64,000 nucleotides of DNA from Alkaliphilus hydrothermalis (GCF_016908555.1 NZ_JAFBEE010000005.1:62001-126000); one strand, 5' to 3'; shown: positions 50,906 through 60,625, counted from the first letter of the stretch. Made by a program: numbers and translations. Notes: generated by a model from the sequence alone, not told the origin.

Positions 50906-51928
50906 TTACATCGCTCCTCCTTTACTAACTAATTTTCCTTCTTTAGCTGCTTTTTTCTGTGCTTTACGTCTTTCTTTGGCAGCTTTCTTCTCTTCCTTGG
51001 TAGTGAATTCAGCCTTAGGATCTATCGCATCCCTTAAACCTTCACCAATTAAGTTGATACTCATAATAAACATAAATAGCATTGTACCAGGGAATACCCA
51101 AATCCACCAGAAAGACCTTAAAGAGGTACTGTTTGAAGAAGCCTTTGCCAACAATGCTCCCCAAGTAGGAATAGGTTCTGTTACCGATAATCCTAAGAAG
51201 GATAAAAATGCTTCCCCTAAAATAGCATTGGCAAATGTAAGGGTTCCAGAAACAACAACCATTGCCATTACATTAGGAATAAGATGTCTCATAATCTGAT
51301 TACGTTTTTTAATACCTAGGGCTTTAGCTGCTAGAATAAACTCCTGCTCTTTTAAGGATAAAATCTGACCACGTACTAATCTGGCTAGTCCTGTCCACCT
51401 TATAAACCCGAGGATTCCGATGATAACAAATAATCTAAATTCAGCAGGTCTATCTCTAAAAATTGCAGAAATAATATAGGCTATTGCTAAAAATGGGAAT
51501 GAATAGATCACCTCAACAATTCTCATGATAAGTGCATCAATTTTACCACCAAAATAGCCAGAGATAGCGCCCATTGTAACTCCAATGGTCACAGCCATAA
51601 TTGTAGATAAGAACCCTACTTGTAATGAAATCCATCCACCTTCTAGCACACGTACAAATGTATTTCTACCATATCTATCAGTACCAAATGGGTGTTGCCA
51701 GCTTGGAGGTAGATTCTTTAATTCCGGGTGAGTAGCTGAAAAGTCATAGCCAGTGAATTTTGTATAAAAATGTGTCACCACTACTACAGAAACAATCGAA
51801 ACGAATAACCAAAATCCAAACATAGCTAGTTTATTGTTTTTAAACTTAATAATAATCTGTTGCGTAGGCGAAAGAATGACTTCATCGTCCTTGCTGAATC
51901 CTTTACTTTGTTCTGTAATTGCAGACAT
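50906..51928 (-). CDS. oppC: peptide ABC transporter permease (OppC/DppC)
   Basis: A 340-residue permease with six membrane segments. GTDRYGRNTFVRVLEGGW and the EAA loop LAAKALGIKKRNQIMRHLIPN are typical. The C-terminal tail is unusually long and basic (about 35 residues with KKEEKKAAKERRKAQKKAAK), which is absent in the first-operon OppC. The start overlaps the OppB stop (TAATG). Confidence 0.94.
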   Translation of the reverse strand: MSAITEQSKGFSKDDEVILSPTQQIIIKFKNNKLAMFGFWLFVSIVSVVVVTHFYTKFTGYDFSATHPELKNLPPSWQHPFGTDRYGRNTFVRVLEGGWISLQVGFLSTIMAVTIGVTMGAISGYFGGKIDALIMRIVEVIYSFPFLAIAYIISAIFRDRPAEFRLFVIIGILGFIRWTGLARLVRGQILSLKEQEFILAAKALGIKKRNQIMRHLIPNVMAMVVVSGTLTFANAILGEAFLSFLGLSVTEPIPTWGALLAKASSNSTSLRSFWWIWVFPGTMLFMFIMSINLIGEGLRDAIDPKAEFTTKEEKKAAKERRKAQKKAAKEGKLVSKGGAM

Positions 51929-52953
51929 TATTTCACCTTCCCTTCTCTAATTCTTGGATCAACAACCATATAACCAACATCAATAAACACGTTACCTAAT
52001 AATGTAAGCATACCAAAGAATAGTAATGCTGTTTGTATAATTGCTCTATCCTTGTAGTTATAGGCCTCACTCAGTAAATAACCCATTCCTGGATAAGCAA
52101 ATATTCTTTCTACAACTATTGAGCCTCCGAATAATGCTGGTATCCACATCCCTACTAGTGTTACGACAGGAATCAATGCATTTTGGAATGCATGTCTATA
52201 AATAACTACCTTTTCTGTCAAACCCTTTGCTCTTGCAGTTCTAACATAATCAGATTTTAACACTTCAATCATTGCTGCTCGAACATATCTAGTTAAACTT
52301 GGTAGAGATGTTAATACAACCACCGTTACTGGTAAGACCAAGTACTTCCAGTCCGGTATCACACCTCTAGGATCTGACATCCCCGAGAAGGGTAACAATT
52401 TCAATATAACTACAAATAGCATTATTAGCAATAAGGCTAAGAAGAAGGATGGTAATGAAATACCTACAATTGTAAGAACAGTAAGGGTTTTGTCATACAG
52501 CTTGTTTTTCTTTACTGCAGCTGTAATTCCAATTGGAATTGAAATTAGAAATGCAAAAAAGAACCCAATAATATTTACTTCAAAGGAGCGTGCTATATAG
52601 CCCCCAATGATCTGATTAACTGGTTTGTTAAATCTAATAGAATATCCAAATTCCCCTTCTAAGAAGGTGTCTCTTAACCAAATAAAGTATCTTTGCACTG
52701 GCGGCTTATCATAACCCATGAAGGCCCTCATGGTCTCCACATAAGCATTTCTCTCTTCAGTTGTCATGGTAGCTGTTTTTTCTGGATCCAGCATAGCCAT
52801 AATTGGATCACCAGGCATCATACTAATTAATGCAAAAATTACCAATGATATTAACAATAATACCGGGATTATTGAAATTAAGCGTTTGCCTAAATAAGTT
52901 GCATACGGAGTTATCACCTCAAAGATCGTCTTAGATCCTCTGTTGTTTTCCAT
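51928..52953 (-). CDS. oppB: peptide ABC transporter permease (OppB/DppB)
   Basis: A 341-residue permease; the ATG at 52951-52953 is preferred over an upstream GTG since AGGTGA lies eight bases before it. Six membrane segments, MMPGDPIMAM, the EAA loop RTARAKGLTEKVVIYRHAFQ and the final VVDPRIREGK are seen. It follows the binding-protein gene after a hairpin. Confidence 0.94.
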   Translation of the reverse strand: MENNRGSKTIFEVITPYATYLGKRLISIIPVLLLISLVIFALISMMPGDPIMAMLDPEKTATMTTEERNAYVETMRAFMGYDKPPVQRYFIWLRDTFLEGEFGYSIRFNKPVNQIIGGYIARSFEVNIIGFFFAFLISIPIGITAAVKKNKLYDKTLTVLTIVGISLPSFFLALLLIMLFVVILKLLPFSGMSDPRGVIPDWKYLVLPVTVVVLTSLPSLTRYVRAAMIEVLKSDYVRTARAKGLTEKVVIYRHAFQNALIPVVTLVGMWIPALFGGSIVVERIFAYPGMGYLLSEAYNYKDRAIIQTALLFFGMLTLLGNVFIDVGYMVVDPRIREGKVK

Positions 52954-52981
52954 TAAGTCAGTCACCTCACCTCTTAAAATG

Positions 52982-53012
52982 AGACCACTATCTAAGGATT
53001 AGATAGTGGTCT
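52982..53012 (-). promoter_or_regulatory. intercistronic hairpin between binding protein and oppB, second operon
   Basis: A perfect 14-base stem AGACCACTATCTAA/TTAGATAGTGGTCT with a three-base loop and no proper T run. It holds the same position as the hairpin in the first operon. Confidence 0.7.
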
Positions 53013-53042
53013 TAACCCTAATCATACTTTTAATTAACTAAA

Positions 53043-54854
53043 TTACTTCCAGTTTGCATCAAGGATAGCTCTAGTCCATGGCCATAATGCATTTGTACTA
53101 AAGTTCTCTAAGTCTCCAGTGTATAAGTCGAAGTATTGGTTAGAGTAAACTGGGATAACTGGTACTTCTTTGTTAAATGTCTTAACATATTCTCTCCACA
53201 ATTCTCTGTATTGATCTCTTCCTGTGATTGGATGAGTATTTTCAATATCTATCATTAATTGATCCCACTCTTCAGCAGTGAAAGTTGATCCACCTGTGAA
53301 ACGAGGGCCGTTACTTGATGGGTGACCCCAATCTTTGATTTTATCTACACCGTAGTTGGCTCTTGGGTTGTCTTTAATTACATAACCGATACCGCCTACG
53401 TATGCATGGTATTGTCTTTCTTCAGTTGTGTTACCAGTCCAGTGTCCATACATAATCGGCCAGTCTAAACCAACGATTGTAACACCAAAACCTAATTTTG
53501 ATACATACTCTTCGTTCCATGTTAAGTGATAAGTGTCAGACCAGAAAGTAGTAAGGGCGATCTTAATATTTAATGGTTCTCCCTTCCACATATATCCACT
53601 GTCAGCATTACCTGTTAAGTTGGCATATTCACCATCAGTCTTTGCAACTGCGATATCTAATAATTCATGGGCTTTAGCAATATTTGCAGCTTCATCAAAC
53701 TTACCATTTGCATCAACAATATCATAATTTGTTAACGATTTTTCAAATTTACCTTCTGCAGCTGTACCAATAAGATCCTTTTCGTTGTCTTCATACATCA
53801 TCCAATGGTTTTTAGAGTAAGGACCTTGAGATGCAACACCGTATTTACCTAAGAATAATTCAATAACCTTAGGTCTGTTGAAGGCGTAAGCAAAGGCTTG
53901 ACGTACTTCTGTTAATTGGAAAGCTTCATAGTCAGTGTGTAGTACCATAGTACCACCACCATGTCTGAAGTAGTTGTTTGATGCAAATTTGTCATCTGCT
54001 AAAACAGGATCAATTTTTTCTGCCTCACCCAAAGCAAATAACATATCAACTTCACCTAATAATAACTGGTCTAATTCAGTTTCGCTTGGTGTATGCTTAA
54101 CAATAATTTCTTTAATTGCTGGAGCATTACCAATATAATCTGGGTTAGCCTTTAATTTTACGTATTCAGACTCTTTATACTCAACAAATACGTATGGCCC
54201 GTAACCAATTGGGTTACTAATGTTGGCCTTTACATACTCTTGAACAGTTTGACTTGCAGCAGTCGCACCTTCAGTAATCATATCTTCTGCTAAAATCCAT
54301 GTTTCATAGAATATAGATGAATCAGTTGTGTAGATAACCTTGTTTAACTTGAAGGTAATTGTATTAGCTGCTTCATCAATCGTGATAGTGTCAATGTATT
54401 CGTTAAAGTTTGAAGTAGCACCAGTTGCTTCTAAAGCTTCCTTATCCATATAGAATTCATAAGTGAACTTAATGTCGCTAACTGTTAATTCTTCACCGTT
54501 ATGGAATTTAACACCTTCTTTGATTTTAAATGTCCATGTAGACAAGTCTTCACTTACAGTTTTCTCTTCTACAAGTGGAGAATCAATAACCTCACCAGCA
54601 GGGTTATCAGTCATCAAACCGAATCCCCATACTAATTGTCTAATGTTTTTATCATAAGTTGAGTTCGTCCAACCAGTGTGGAAGTCACCATTAAAATCTG
54701 CTGATCCAACTACAAGCGGTCTTAAGTTCTCAGGCTTTGCTTCCTCTGTTGGTGTTCCTTGATCAACTGAGGTTGGTTCTTTAGGAGCACATGCTGCTAG
54801 GAACATTGAAGCCACTAAAGTAAAAACTAAGAGTAAAATCATTTTTTTCTTCAT
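53043..54854 (-). CDS. oppA: peptide ABC transporter substrate-binding lipoprotein
   Basis: A 603-residue family 5 binding protein. The ATG at 54852-54854 follows AAAGGGGG. The signal peptide MKKKMILLLVFTLVASMF ends in the lipobox LAACAP. The mature protein has the SBP_bac_5 pattern FHNGEELTVSDIKFTYEF and NPIGYGPYVFVEY. It differs strongly from the first binding protein (opening VVGSADFNGDFHTGW), so the two operons probably import different ligands. First gene of its operon. Confidence 0.92.
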   Translation of the reverse strand: MKKKMILLLVFTLVASMFLAACAPKEPTSVDQGTPTEEAKPENLRPLVVGSADFNGDFHTGWTNSTYDKNIRQLVWGFGLMTDNPAGEVIDSPLVEEKTVSEDLSTWTFKIKEGVKFHNGEELTVSDIKFTYEFYMDKEALEATGATSNFNEYIDTITIDEAANTITFKLNKVIYTTDSSIFYETWILAEDMITEGATAASQTVQEYVKANISNPIGYGPYVFVEYKESEYVKLKANPDYIGNAPAIKEIIVKHTPSETELDQLLLGEVDMLFALGEAEKIDPVLADDKFASNNYFRHGGGTMVLHTDYEAFQLTEVRQAFAYAFNRPKVIELFLGKYGVASQGPYSKNHWMMYEDNEKDLIGTAAEGKFEKSLTNYDIVDANGKFDEAANIAKAHELLDIAVAKTDGEYANLTGNADSGYMWKGEPLNIKIALTTFWSDTYHLTWNEEYVSKLGFGVTIVGLDWPIMYGHWTGNTTEERQYHAYVGGIGYVIKDNPRANYGVDKIKDWGHPSSNGPRFTGGSTFTAEEWDQLMIDIENTHPITGRDQYRELWREYVKTFNKEVPVIPVYSNQYFDLYTGDLENFSTNALWPWTRAILDANWK

Positions 54855-55395
54855 TCTTCTTTTTCCCCCTTTAATGATTTTTATATTAATAGAAATGAGG
54901 AGTTCCCCCCACTCTCTATTAGTAACTTGATAAACTATTAAGTAAATGGTTTTCCTAAAACTTCTCAATATTAAGTTTAGCTTAAATTTTCAATAAACTT
55001 ATATTATTAATAATTCTACCTTTTTTAAAAATTTCCTCTTTTTTAGCAAAAATTTTTTTTTATGAATTATTAAATTATTATCTCTCTCAACATTCTGACT
55101 ATTTCGACTTTTTTATATTGTATTAGAAATATTCAAAAATTTCAACTATATTTCGAAATATTAATTATTGTTAATATAATTATCATATTCTGCCTAGTTG
55201 TCAATTTTTTATATACCATTGTGCAAATATGCTAAAACATAAAATGTGCTGAAAATTTTTTATATATGATATTTTCTATATTCTTCATTAAAATCCTGCC
55301 TTCTTATAAGTTTTTTATTTATCCTCTTAATTCTTATACTCTTTTAATTAATATGCTTGTTTTACTTTTGTATTCGTGCTTTTACTTAAGAATTT
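54855..55395 (-). other. long AT-rich intergenic region
   Basis: About 540 bases, by eye over 75% AT, upstream of the second binding-protein gene. No ORF or RNA motif was recognised and no convincing promoter hexamers stand out. It must contain the operon promoter. Confidence 0.6.
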
Positions 55396-55426
55396 TAAAA
55401 CGCCTGCTAGTTTCCACTAACAGGCG
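55396..55426 (-). terminator. terminator of the orphan lipoprotein gene
   Basis: CGCCTG(T)TAGT/ACTA(G)CAGGCG stem with a four-base loop, overlapping the last codons of the gene, followed by TTTTAAAATT on the minus strand. Confidence 0.8.
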
Positions 55427-55907
55427 CTTCAATTATACTTTTTGAAAACAAATTTTCAATTTTCGCTGCATCTCGGTCTGACATTAAAAAATAATATCCT
55501 TCAATATAGATATAACCATTCTTAACAATTCCATAAATCCCCTCTTCCTCATTGAAATAGAAGTTGATTGGACCTATGACAGCATCTTTACTGGAATCAT
55601 TTGGTAATTTTTCCTGCTGGGGGTATTGAAACAATTCTTCAATAAAAGAGACAATATGTTCCCTTTCCTTCAACAGTCCAATTGCTTGATTATCTGTATT
55701 TTTTAATTCTATTCCTACAGAGCCCAGTAGTTTTTCCTCTAAGTCTTCTAGATTAATCTTTTCTAGTTTATTCTCTTGTCTGCTGGGCGCTAACATATTT
55801 TGATCTTCATCAATGGTAGTTTGATCACCAATTTCATCTCTAGTACATCCTACTATAAGTAATATGAACGTTAAACTAATAATTAAAGGGATTACGTATT
55901 TCTTCAT
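55407..55907 (-). CDS. orphan lipoprotein, unknown
   Basis: A 166-residue protein with a signal peptide (MKKYVIPLIISLTFILLIVG) and lipobox IVGCTR. An acidic, Gln-rich linker precedes a domain of about 100 residues ending with NGYIYIEGYYFLMSDRD. No family recognised. A GTG one codon upstream of the chosen ATG is an equally good start. It is monocistronic with its own terminator. Confidence 0.75.
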   Translation of the reverse strand: MKKYVIPLIISLTFILLIVGCTRDEIGDQTTIDEDQNMLAPSRQENKLEKINLEDLEEKLLGSVGIELKNTDNQAIGLLKEREHIVSFIEELFQYPQQEKLPNDSSKDAVIGPINFYFNEEEGIYGIVKNGYIYIEGYYFLMSDRDAAKIENLFSKSIIEAPVSGN

Positions 55908-56144
55908 CACGTTATCATCACCTACCTATTCTTACTTAACTATCATTATACCATATTCCGTACCAGCATGTCATAGCAATCATTGTCGGATTTAGTACTA
56001 TAACCGAAGTGATTAACATTACAATATGTAAGTCTTAAATAGCAATATTTTTTTATAATTTTAGTATTAAATTCTATGATGGCGTATTTTTATTTTTTTA
56101 TTCATATAATTTAATAATTCTTTACAATTGAAAGGAGATATAAT

Positions 56145-57824
56145 ATGGATGTTTTAGGCCCTTTTCAACCCTTAAATCCAACGAAGGAAGAGAGACTACA
56201 GCTTCTCCAGTATGTACTGAAGGAAAACCATCGATCAGAAGACTTTCCTAATATTGTAGAATTATTAAACCCACCTGCCGATATAACGAGTATCGCTCCC
56301 CCAGGTTCTTGCAAAAATATCAGAGTTGCTGTTTTAGGAGGAGGATTAGCAGGTTTATCAGCAGCATTTGAGTTAAGAAAGCTTGGTTTTAACATTACTA
56401 TCTTCGAGGCTGAGGAATGTCGAGTAGGTGGTAGAGTTTATACTCATTATTTTGATAGAAAAAAAGGCCTTTATGGCGAGCTTGGTCCAATGAGATTCTC
56501 TGTAGCTCATCAGACTACTTGGCATTACATTGACCTATTTGGTTTGAATACTAGACCATTTGTACAAAATGAAGAAAGTACATATATTTATGTTAGAGGG
56601 ATTAGGGTACGAAACAATCCAGAGGCTGTACAAAGATGGATTTATCCACAATTTGACTTAACTCCTCAGGAGGCCCAAACCCCTTGGCCAGAGTTAGAGG
56701 CTAAAGCTTTTGAAACATATCTATTATCCCTAACACCAGAAACTCGGAAAGAAATCCTGCAAGTAAAAAAGGCGTACTCTCCAGAAATTAATCTTGCTGA
56801 TGCACTAAGTGCCCGTGAAATTATGGAAAAAGAAGGATTAAGCGAAGGAGCTATCTCTATGCTCAGTAGCATTAATCCCTTTATTGGATCGTTTCTTGAC
56901 AACAGCTATTTTGAACAACTAGCTGAAATCTATCCTGCTAATTTTTCTTATCTCTACGAGATTAATGGAGGTTTATCTAAGCTCCCCGAAGCATTTTATA
57001 ATTCACTGGCTAATGACAGCCCAAATGAATATGGTCCACAGATACCTAAAGATGCTATCGGCAAAATTAATTTTAGATTTGGCCACCAAGTAACTGGGTT
57101 AAAACAATGGGATGAAAAAAAATCAGTATCAGTTTATTTTAAGTCAGTGGGGTCGCAAGATTTCCAAGAAGAAGTTTTTGACTATGTTGTTTGTGCCATA
57201 CCTTTTTCCAACCTTCGTCTTTTGGGTTTATGTCCACAGTTTAGTTCTGAGAAAATGCAGGCTATTAGGCTTCAAAATATGTCCGCAGCTCAAAAGACTG
57301 TTTTCCTTTTTAGCAAACAATTTTGGGAGGAGGGCCCTCCTGAAGAAAGAATCATGGGGGGCGGCTCAACAACTGATTTAGTGATTAATAGTATCTGGTA
57401 TAATCCCCACACCACAGATTTTCCAGCTCCACAAAAACCTGGAGTAATTACAGCTTCCTATAATTGGACTCAAGATTCTGTTAGATTAGGCAATTTTAAA
57501 GATGATGAGATTCCAGAAATCGTGAAGCGGCAAGTGGAAAAAGTCCACGGTCTGTCTCCTTTTTATTTAGATGGTATTGCCATAGATCATAAAACACTCC
57601 AATGGAATAACCATCCTTGGTCATTGGGGGGCTTTACCTTTTATAATCCTCAACAGCATCGTCTATTTTTATGGAATAGTCAACAACCTGAATATAGTGG
57701 TCGAGTATTTTTCGCTGGAGAACATGTTTCTGTATCTAGAGCTTGGATGCAAGGAGCACTTCAAACAGGGATGGAGGCGGCCAATAGCATTGCTCAATCT
57801 TGTAGAAGTTGTACTCCCTTCTAA
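56145..57824 (+). CDS. flavin-dependent amine or L-amino acid oxidase
   Basis: A 559-residue flavoprotein. The FAD-binding Rossmann motif VAVLGGGLAGLSAAFELRKLG (61-81) is followed by the ribose-binding Glu88 and GGRVYTH. A GELGPMRF segment (111-118) matches the GG-motif region of amine oxidases, and the C-terminal FAD site is GRVFFAGEHVSVSRAWMQGALQTGMEAANSI. The first 55 residues precede the FAD domain and are not recognised. The substrate cannot be deduced; oxidation needs oxygen, which is notable in an anaerobe. GAAAGGAG precedes the ATG. It is alone on the plus strand. Confidence 0.85.
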   Translation: MDVLGPFQPLNPTKEERLQLLQYVLKENHRSEDFPNIVELLNPPADITSIAPPGSCKNIRVAVLGGGLAGLSAAFELRKLGFNITIFEAEECRVGGRVYTHYFDRKKGLYGELGPMRFSVAHQTTWHYIDLFGLNTRPFVQNEESTYIYVRGIRVRNNPEAVQRWIYPQFDLTPQEAQTPWPELEAKAFETYLLSLTPETRKEILQVKKAYSPEINLADALSAREIMEKEGLSEGAISMLSSINPFIGSFLDNSYFEQLAEIYPANFSYLYEINGGLSKLPEAFYNSLANDSPNEYGPQIPKDAIGKINFRFGHQVTGLKQWDEKKSVSVYFKSVGSQDFQEEVFDYVVCAIPFSNLRLLGLCPQFSSEKMQAIRLQNMSAAQKTVFLFSKQFWEEGPPEERIMGGGSTTDLVINSIWYNPHTTDFPAPQKPGVITASYNWTQDSVRLGNFKDDEIPEIVKRQVEKVHGLSPFYLDGIAIDHKTLQWNNHPWSLGGFTFYNPQQHRLFLWNSQQPEYSGRVFFAGEHVSVSRAWMQGALQTGMEAANSIAQSCRSCTPF

Positions 57825-57864
57825 TCCTTTTATTAGAAGGCAATGATTGCTAGAGAGCAATATC

Positions 57865-57893
57865 GGACCTATTAGTTTAGGGTCCTTTTTTCT
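57865..57893 (+). terminator. terminator after the flavin oxidase gene
   Basis: GGACC/GGTCC stem with an 11-base loop followed by TTTTTTCTTTT; a small ATTGCT/AGCAAT hairpin lies just before it. Confidence 0.75.
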
Positions 57894-57973
57894 TTTCATC
57901 TGCACTTTGGTGGTCTGTTTTCATACAATGTAGTATATCATACAACAATACTTAGTGATAAGGAATGATGTCT

Positions 57974-58231
57974 ATGGCCAATTTTGAAAAAGAAATCATA
58001 ACACTTCTTTCTACGGATATTTTTAAGCGAATTACAAATTCAGATAATCTGCAGCTAGCTCAAATCTATGCTGCAACATCATTGTTAATTAAAGCCGGTA
58101 TTCCCTTCGACCTAATATTTTCCCCAGGTACCCGAAGACTGTCCTCAGGAGTGGATTTGAGAATCTATATCAACCCTACTACACAATTGAATTTTGTTAT
58201 TTCTTTCCAAGACGGAGGGACAGTATTTTAA
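57974..58231 (+). CDS. hypothetical protein, 85 residues
   Basis: The start at ATG 57974 is chosen because AAGGA lies nine bases upstream, while two earlier in-frame ATG codons are too close to it. The protein, MANFEKEIITLLSTDIFKRI and onward, has two helices and a C-terminal beta-rich part ending FVISFQDGGTVF; no membrane segment. No family recognised. A terminator follows the stop. It is between the flavin oxidase and the sensor kinase and may have a mother-cell type promoter. Confidence 0.65.
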   Translation: MANFEKEIITLLSTDIFKRITNSDNLQLAQIYAATSLLIKAGIPFDLIFSPGTRRLSSGVDLRIYINPTTQLNFVISFQDGGTVF

Positions 58232-58266
58232 AACCCACATCCAATATAGGTTAGTGGGTTTTAAAA
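58226..58266 (+). terminator. terminator after the 85-residue gene
   Basis: TTTTAAAACCCAC pairs with GTGGGTTTTAAAA across a 15-base loop, followed by TGTTTTTATT. The stem covers the stop codon. Confidence 0.82.
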
Positions 58267-58371
58267 TGTTTTTATTATTTGATCTTAACATATGGTCTTA
58301 ATATGTAATCTTATAATCTAGTAATATAATAGTAATAATAAATTTTTTATATTATGGAGCAATGTCTCTGG

Positions 58372-58493
58372 CTACATTTTCATGATTAGCTTTTTGAAAT
58401 CAAGCTCTAATTCCCCATCCTTCATGCCTATTTTTTTCTCAACATAATTGCCATGTCTGCCACTCTTGTTGAATGACCTTTAGTATAAATTGA
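58372..58493 (-). pseudogene. relic of an HD-GYP domain gene
   Basis: In one minus frame the DNA reads SIYTKGHSTRVADMAIML and, after a one-base shift in a run of A, KKIGMKDGELEL. Joined, these match the first 35 residues of an HD-GYP phosphodiesterase domain (YTxGHSxRVAxxAxxLAKxxGMxxxExE). No start, no HD or GYP motif and no continuation exist. It appears to be the decayed end of a cyclic-di-GMP hydrolase gene next to the sensor kinase. Confidence 0.5.
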
Positions 58494-58519
58494 AGATTGT
58501 CACTTTAATGCTTATGAGT

Positions 58520-60532
58520 TTAGAAATAAATATCCGAAAATTCAACCTTAATTTTCTCAATATTATTACTGTGATAGTCCACAATGTTGTTTGATGAATC
58601 CTTCACGTCTAAGCTTCTTACTGGTAACTTAACAATAAATTCACTACCTATATCTGGCTTGCTCTTCACAATAATCCTTCCACCATGGGCCTCTATAAGG
58701 ATCTTCACCAGGGATAATCCTATCCCGCTTCCTTCATTTCTTCTATGTAATGACGAATCTACTTGTCTAAATCTATCAAAAATATTATTTAGTTTATTGG
58801 CTGGTATTCCTATACCTGTATCCTTCACAGAGATTGCTATTGTTTCAACTTCGTCCTTAATACTCACATATATTTTGCCAGAGGGATTGGTAAATTTTAT
58901 AGCATTTGAGAGTAAGTTTAATACCACCCTTTCTAACTTATCTAAATCACAGGAGATAATACTTTCCTCAATCTCAGTATCAAACACAATCTCTATCTCT
59001 TTGTTCCTAGCGAAATCAACTACAGACAAAGTTATATCCTCAATAGTGCTTATGATATTGCAATCTGTAAAATTCATATGTAGGTACCCAGAATCGAATT
59101 TAGTTAAGTCTAACATATTATTAATTAATCTTAGCAATCGATAACAGTTTTGCTTCATGACATGAATTCTCTTCTGTAATTGTGAATGACATAGCTCTTT
59201 ATTATCATAAAGGCTACCCCCTTCGAGTAATTGTATACTCCCTAATAAAATATTTAGTGGTGTCCTTAACTCATGGGATAAATTGGAGAAGAACTCAGTT
59301 TTTATTCGATCCATTTCCAAGGCTTCCCTCAATAACCTTTGTTCTTCTTGAATAAGTTCTTTCAGTTGTTGTGTTTCTTTTATTTCTGTTATATCCTTTA
59401 TTGTCAATAGAATAGAATTTTTAAGTGGTGTTGGAAAATGAATTCCTGTCAATCTTATATCAACTGTCTTACCATCTTTTCTTCTTAGCTTTTTTTCAAT
59501 AGAAGGTAATTTTTTCTGTCGTTTCAACACTTCGTTTGTGTAATCTAGGACTGAACAACACTCTATATGATCTTCTATAATGAAATCAGAAACGCTATTA
59601 CCTAATACTTCAGCTGCATCTGTATAACCCATAATTTCCAAAAGTTTAGAGTTTGAGTACTCAATTTTTCCACCTGTTTGAATGATAATGCCGTTATAGG
59701 ATGCTTCTACAATAGTTCTATACCGTTCTTCGCTCATTTTTAGTTCTCTATATGGACTCAGTATGCATACACTAATTACAATCTTATATAAAAGATAATA
59801 AGATAATACCTTGAGTACATGAGTTAAATACAAGACTGAGTTTGTGTACTCAATAAAGATATAAAATACGAGCAATTCAAACATCTTGACAGATAATGTA
59901 ATGACCAGAGTTCGATTATATTCCCCAAAGGTTTCTTTATTTTTCATGACTTGAATAAGGCACATCACTAAAAACATCACAATAGAATAAGTACTAATCC
60001 GATCAATCATTGTTACTCCAATATTATTAACATAAGTCTTCGGGAAATTATTATAAAAGAATAGTAATAAAGTAAACAAGATCAAAAACGTCATGTGGGC
60101 CAACATTCTTAGATTCTGATTTTTATCTCTATTAGTGCCACTGACGACAAATAGTAAAGTAGTGCTCTCTATTATTCTAGCAACTAACCAGGTTTTAAAG
60201 TGTAAATCCTCTGTAAGATTAGATAATATGCCAATCCCCTCGTATGAAATGATATGGATAAAATCAAACCCCACCACTAGAATAGCACATAGAGAAATAT
60301 ACAACATGTAGGTATCTTTTTTTATTACATAAGCGTTATACAGTCCAATAAATATTCCTGTGTATGTTATTACACCAATTAATTCTACAATTGTGTGAAA
60401 CAATAGATAATTTGCAATCCCCAATAAAATTAGTCCTATAACTAATAAGGCGATCAAGTATATTTCTTTTAGCTTAGTTAAAAAGTTATAATTCGTGCTT
60501 ATCCAGCCCCTGGGCTCCAGTCGGTTTATCAT
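58520..60532 (-). CDS. MASE3-PAS sensor histidine kinase (orphan)
   Basis: A 670-residue kinase. Residues about 25-260 form a seven- to eight-segment membrane sensor with the MASE3 hallmarks FHTIVELIGV, GFDFIHIISYEGI and the KTWLVARIIES segment. A PAS domain follows (about 270-385), then HisKA with His420 in NLSHELRTPLNIL and an ATPase domain with DTGIGIPANK and GSGIGLSLV. No response regulator gene is adjacent. TTAGGAG precedes the ATG. Kinases of this form in Clostridia may feed Spo0A directly, but that is a guess here. Confidence 0.88.
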   Translation of the reverse strand: MINRLEPRGWISTNYNFLTKLKEIYLIALLVIGLILLGIANYLLFHTIVELIGVITYTGIFIGLYNAYVIKKDTYMLYISLCAILVVGFDFIHIISYEGIGILSNLTEDLHFKTWLVARIIESTTLLFVVSGTNRDKNQNLRMLAHMTFLILFTLLLFFYNNFPKTYVNNIGVTMIDRISTYSIVMFLVMCLIQVMKNKETFGEYNRTLVITLSVKMFELLVFYIFIEYTNSVLYLTHVLKVLSYYLLYKIVISVCILSPYRELKMSEERYRTIVEASYNGIIIQTGGKIEYSNSKLLEIMGYTDAAEVLGNSVSDFIIEDHIECCSVLDYTNEVLKRQKKLPSIEKKLRRKDGKTVDIRLTGIHFPTPLKNSILLTIKDITEIKETQQLKELIQEEQRLLREALEMDRIKTEFFSNLSHELRTPLNILLGSIQLLEGGSLYDNKELCHSQLQKRIHVMKQNCYRLLRLINNMLDLTKFDSGYLHMNFTDCNIISTIEDITLSVVDFARNKEIEIVFDTEIEESIISCDLDKLERVVLNLLSNAIKFTNPSGKIYVSIKDEVETIAISVKDTGIGIPANKLNNIFDRFRQVDSSLHRRNEGSGIGLSLVKILIEAHGGRIIVKSKPDIGSEFIVKLPVRSLDVKDSSNNIVDYHSNNIEKIKVEFSDIYF

Positions 60533-60625
60533 TTAAAATACACTCTCCTAAGTAAGATTACTATTTCCCATAGATTACATACAATTGTAATTATATCATT
60601 ATATGAAAGATTTTGTATATGCTGT

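Noticed and set aside
54985..54999. CodY-like box (12 of 15 matches) upstream of the second binding-protein gene
   Set aside because: Three mismatches in extremely AT-rich DNA are expected by chance; CodY regulation is plausible for such operons but is not supported by this match.
58584..59144. 186-codon plus-strand frame inside the MASE3 kinase gene
   Set aside because: Antisense to the conserved kinase and ATPase domains; the product is Ser/Leu/Ile-rich low complexity with no start signal.
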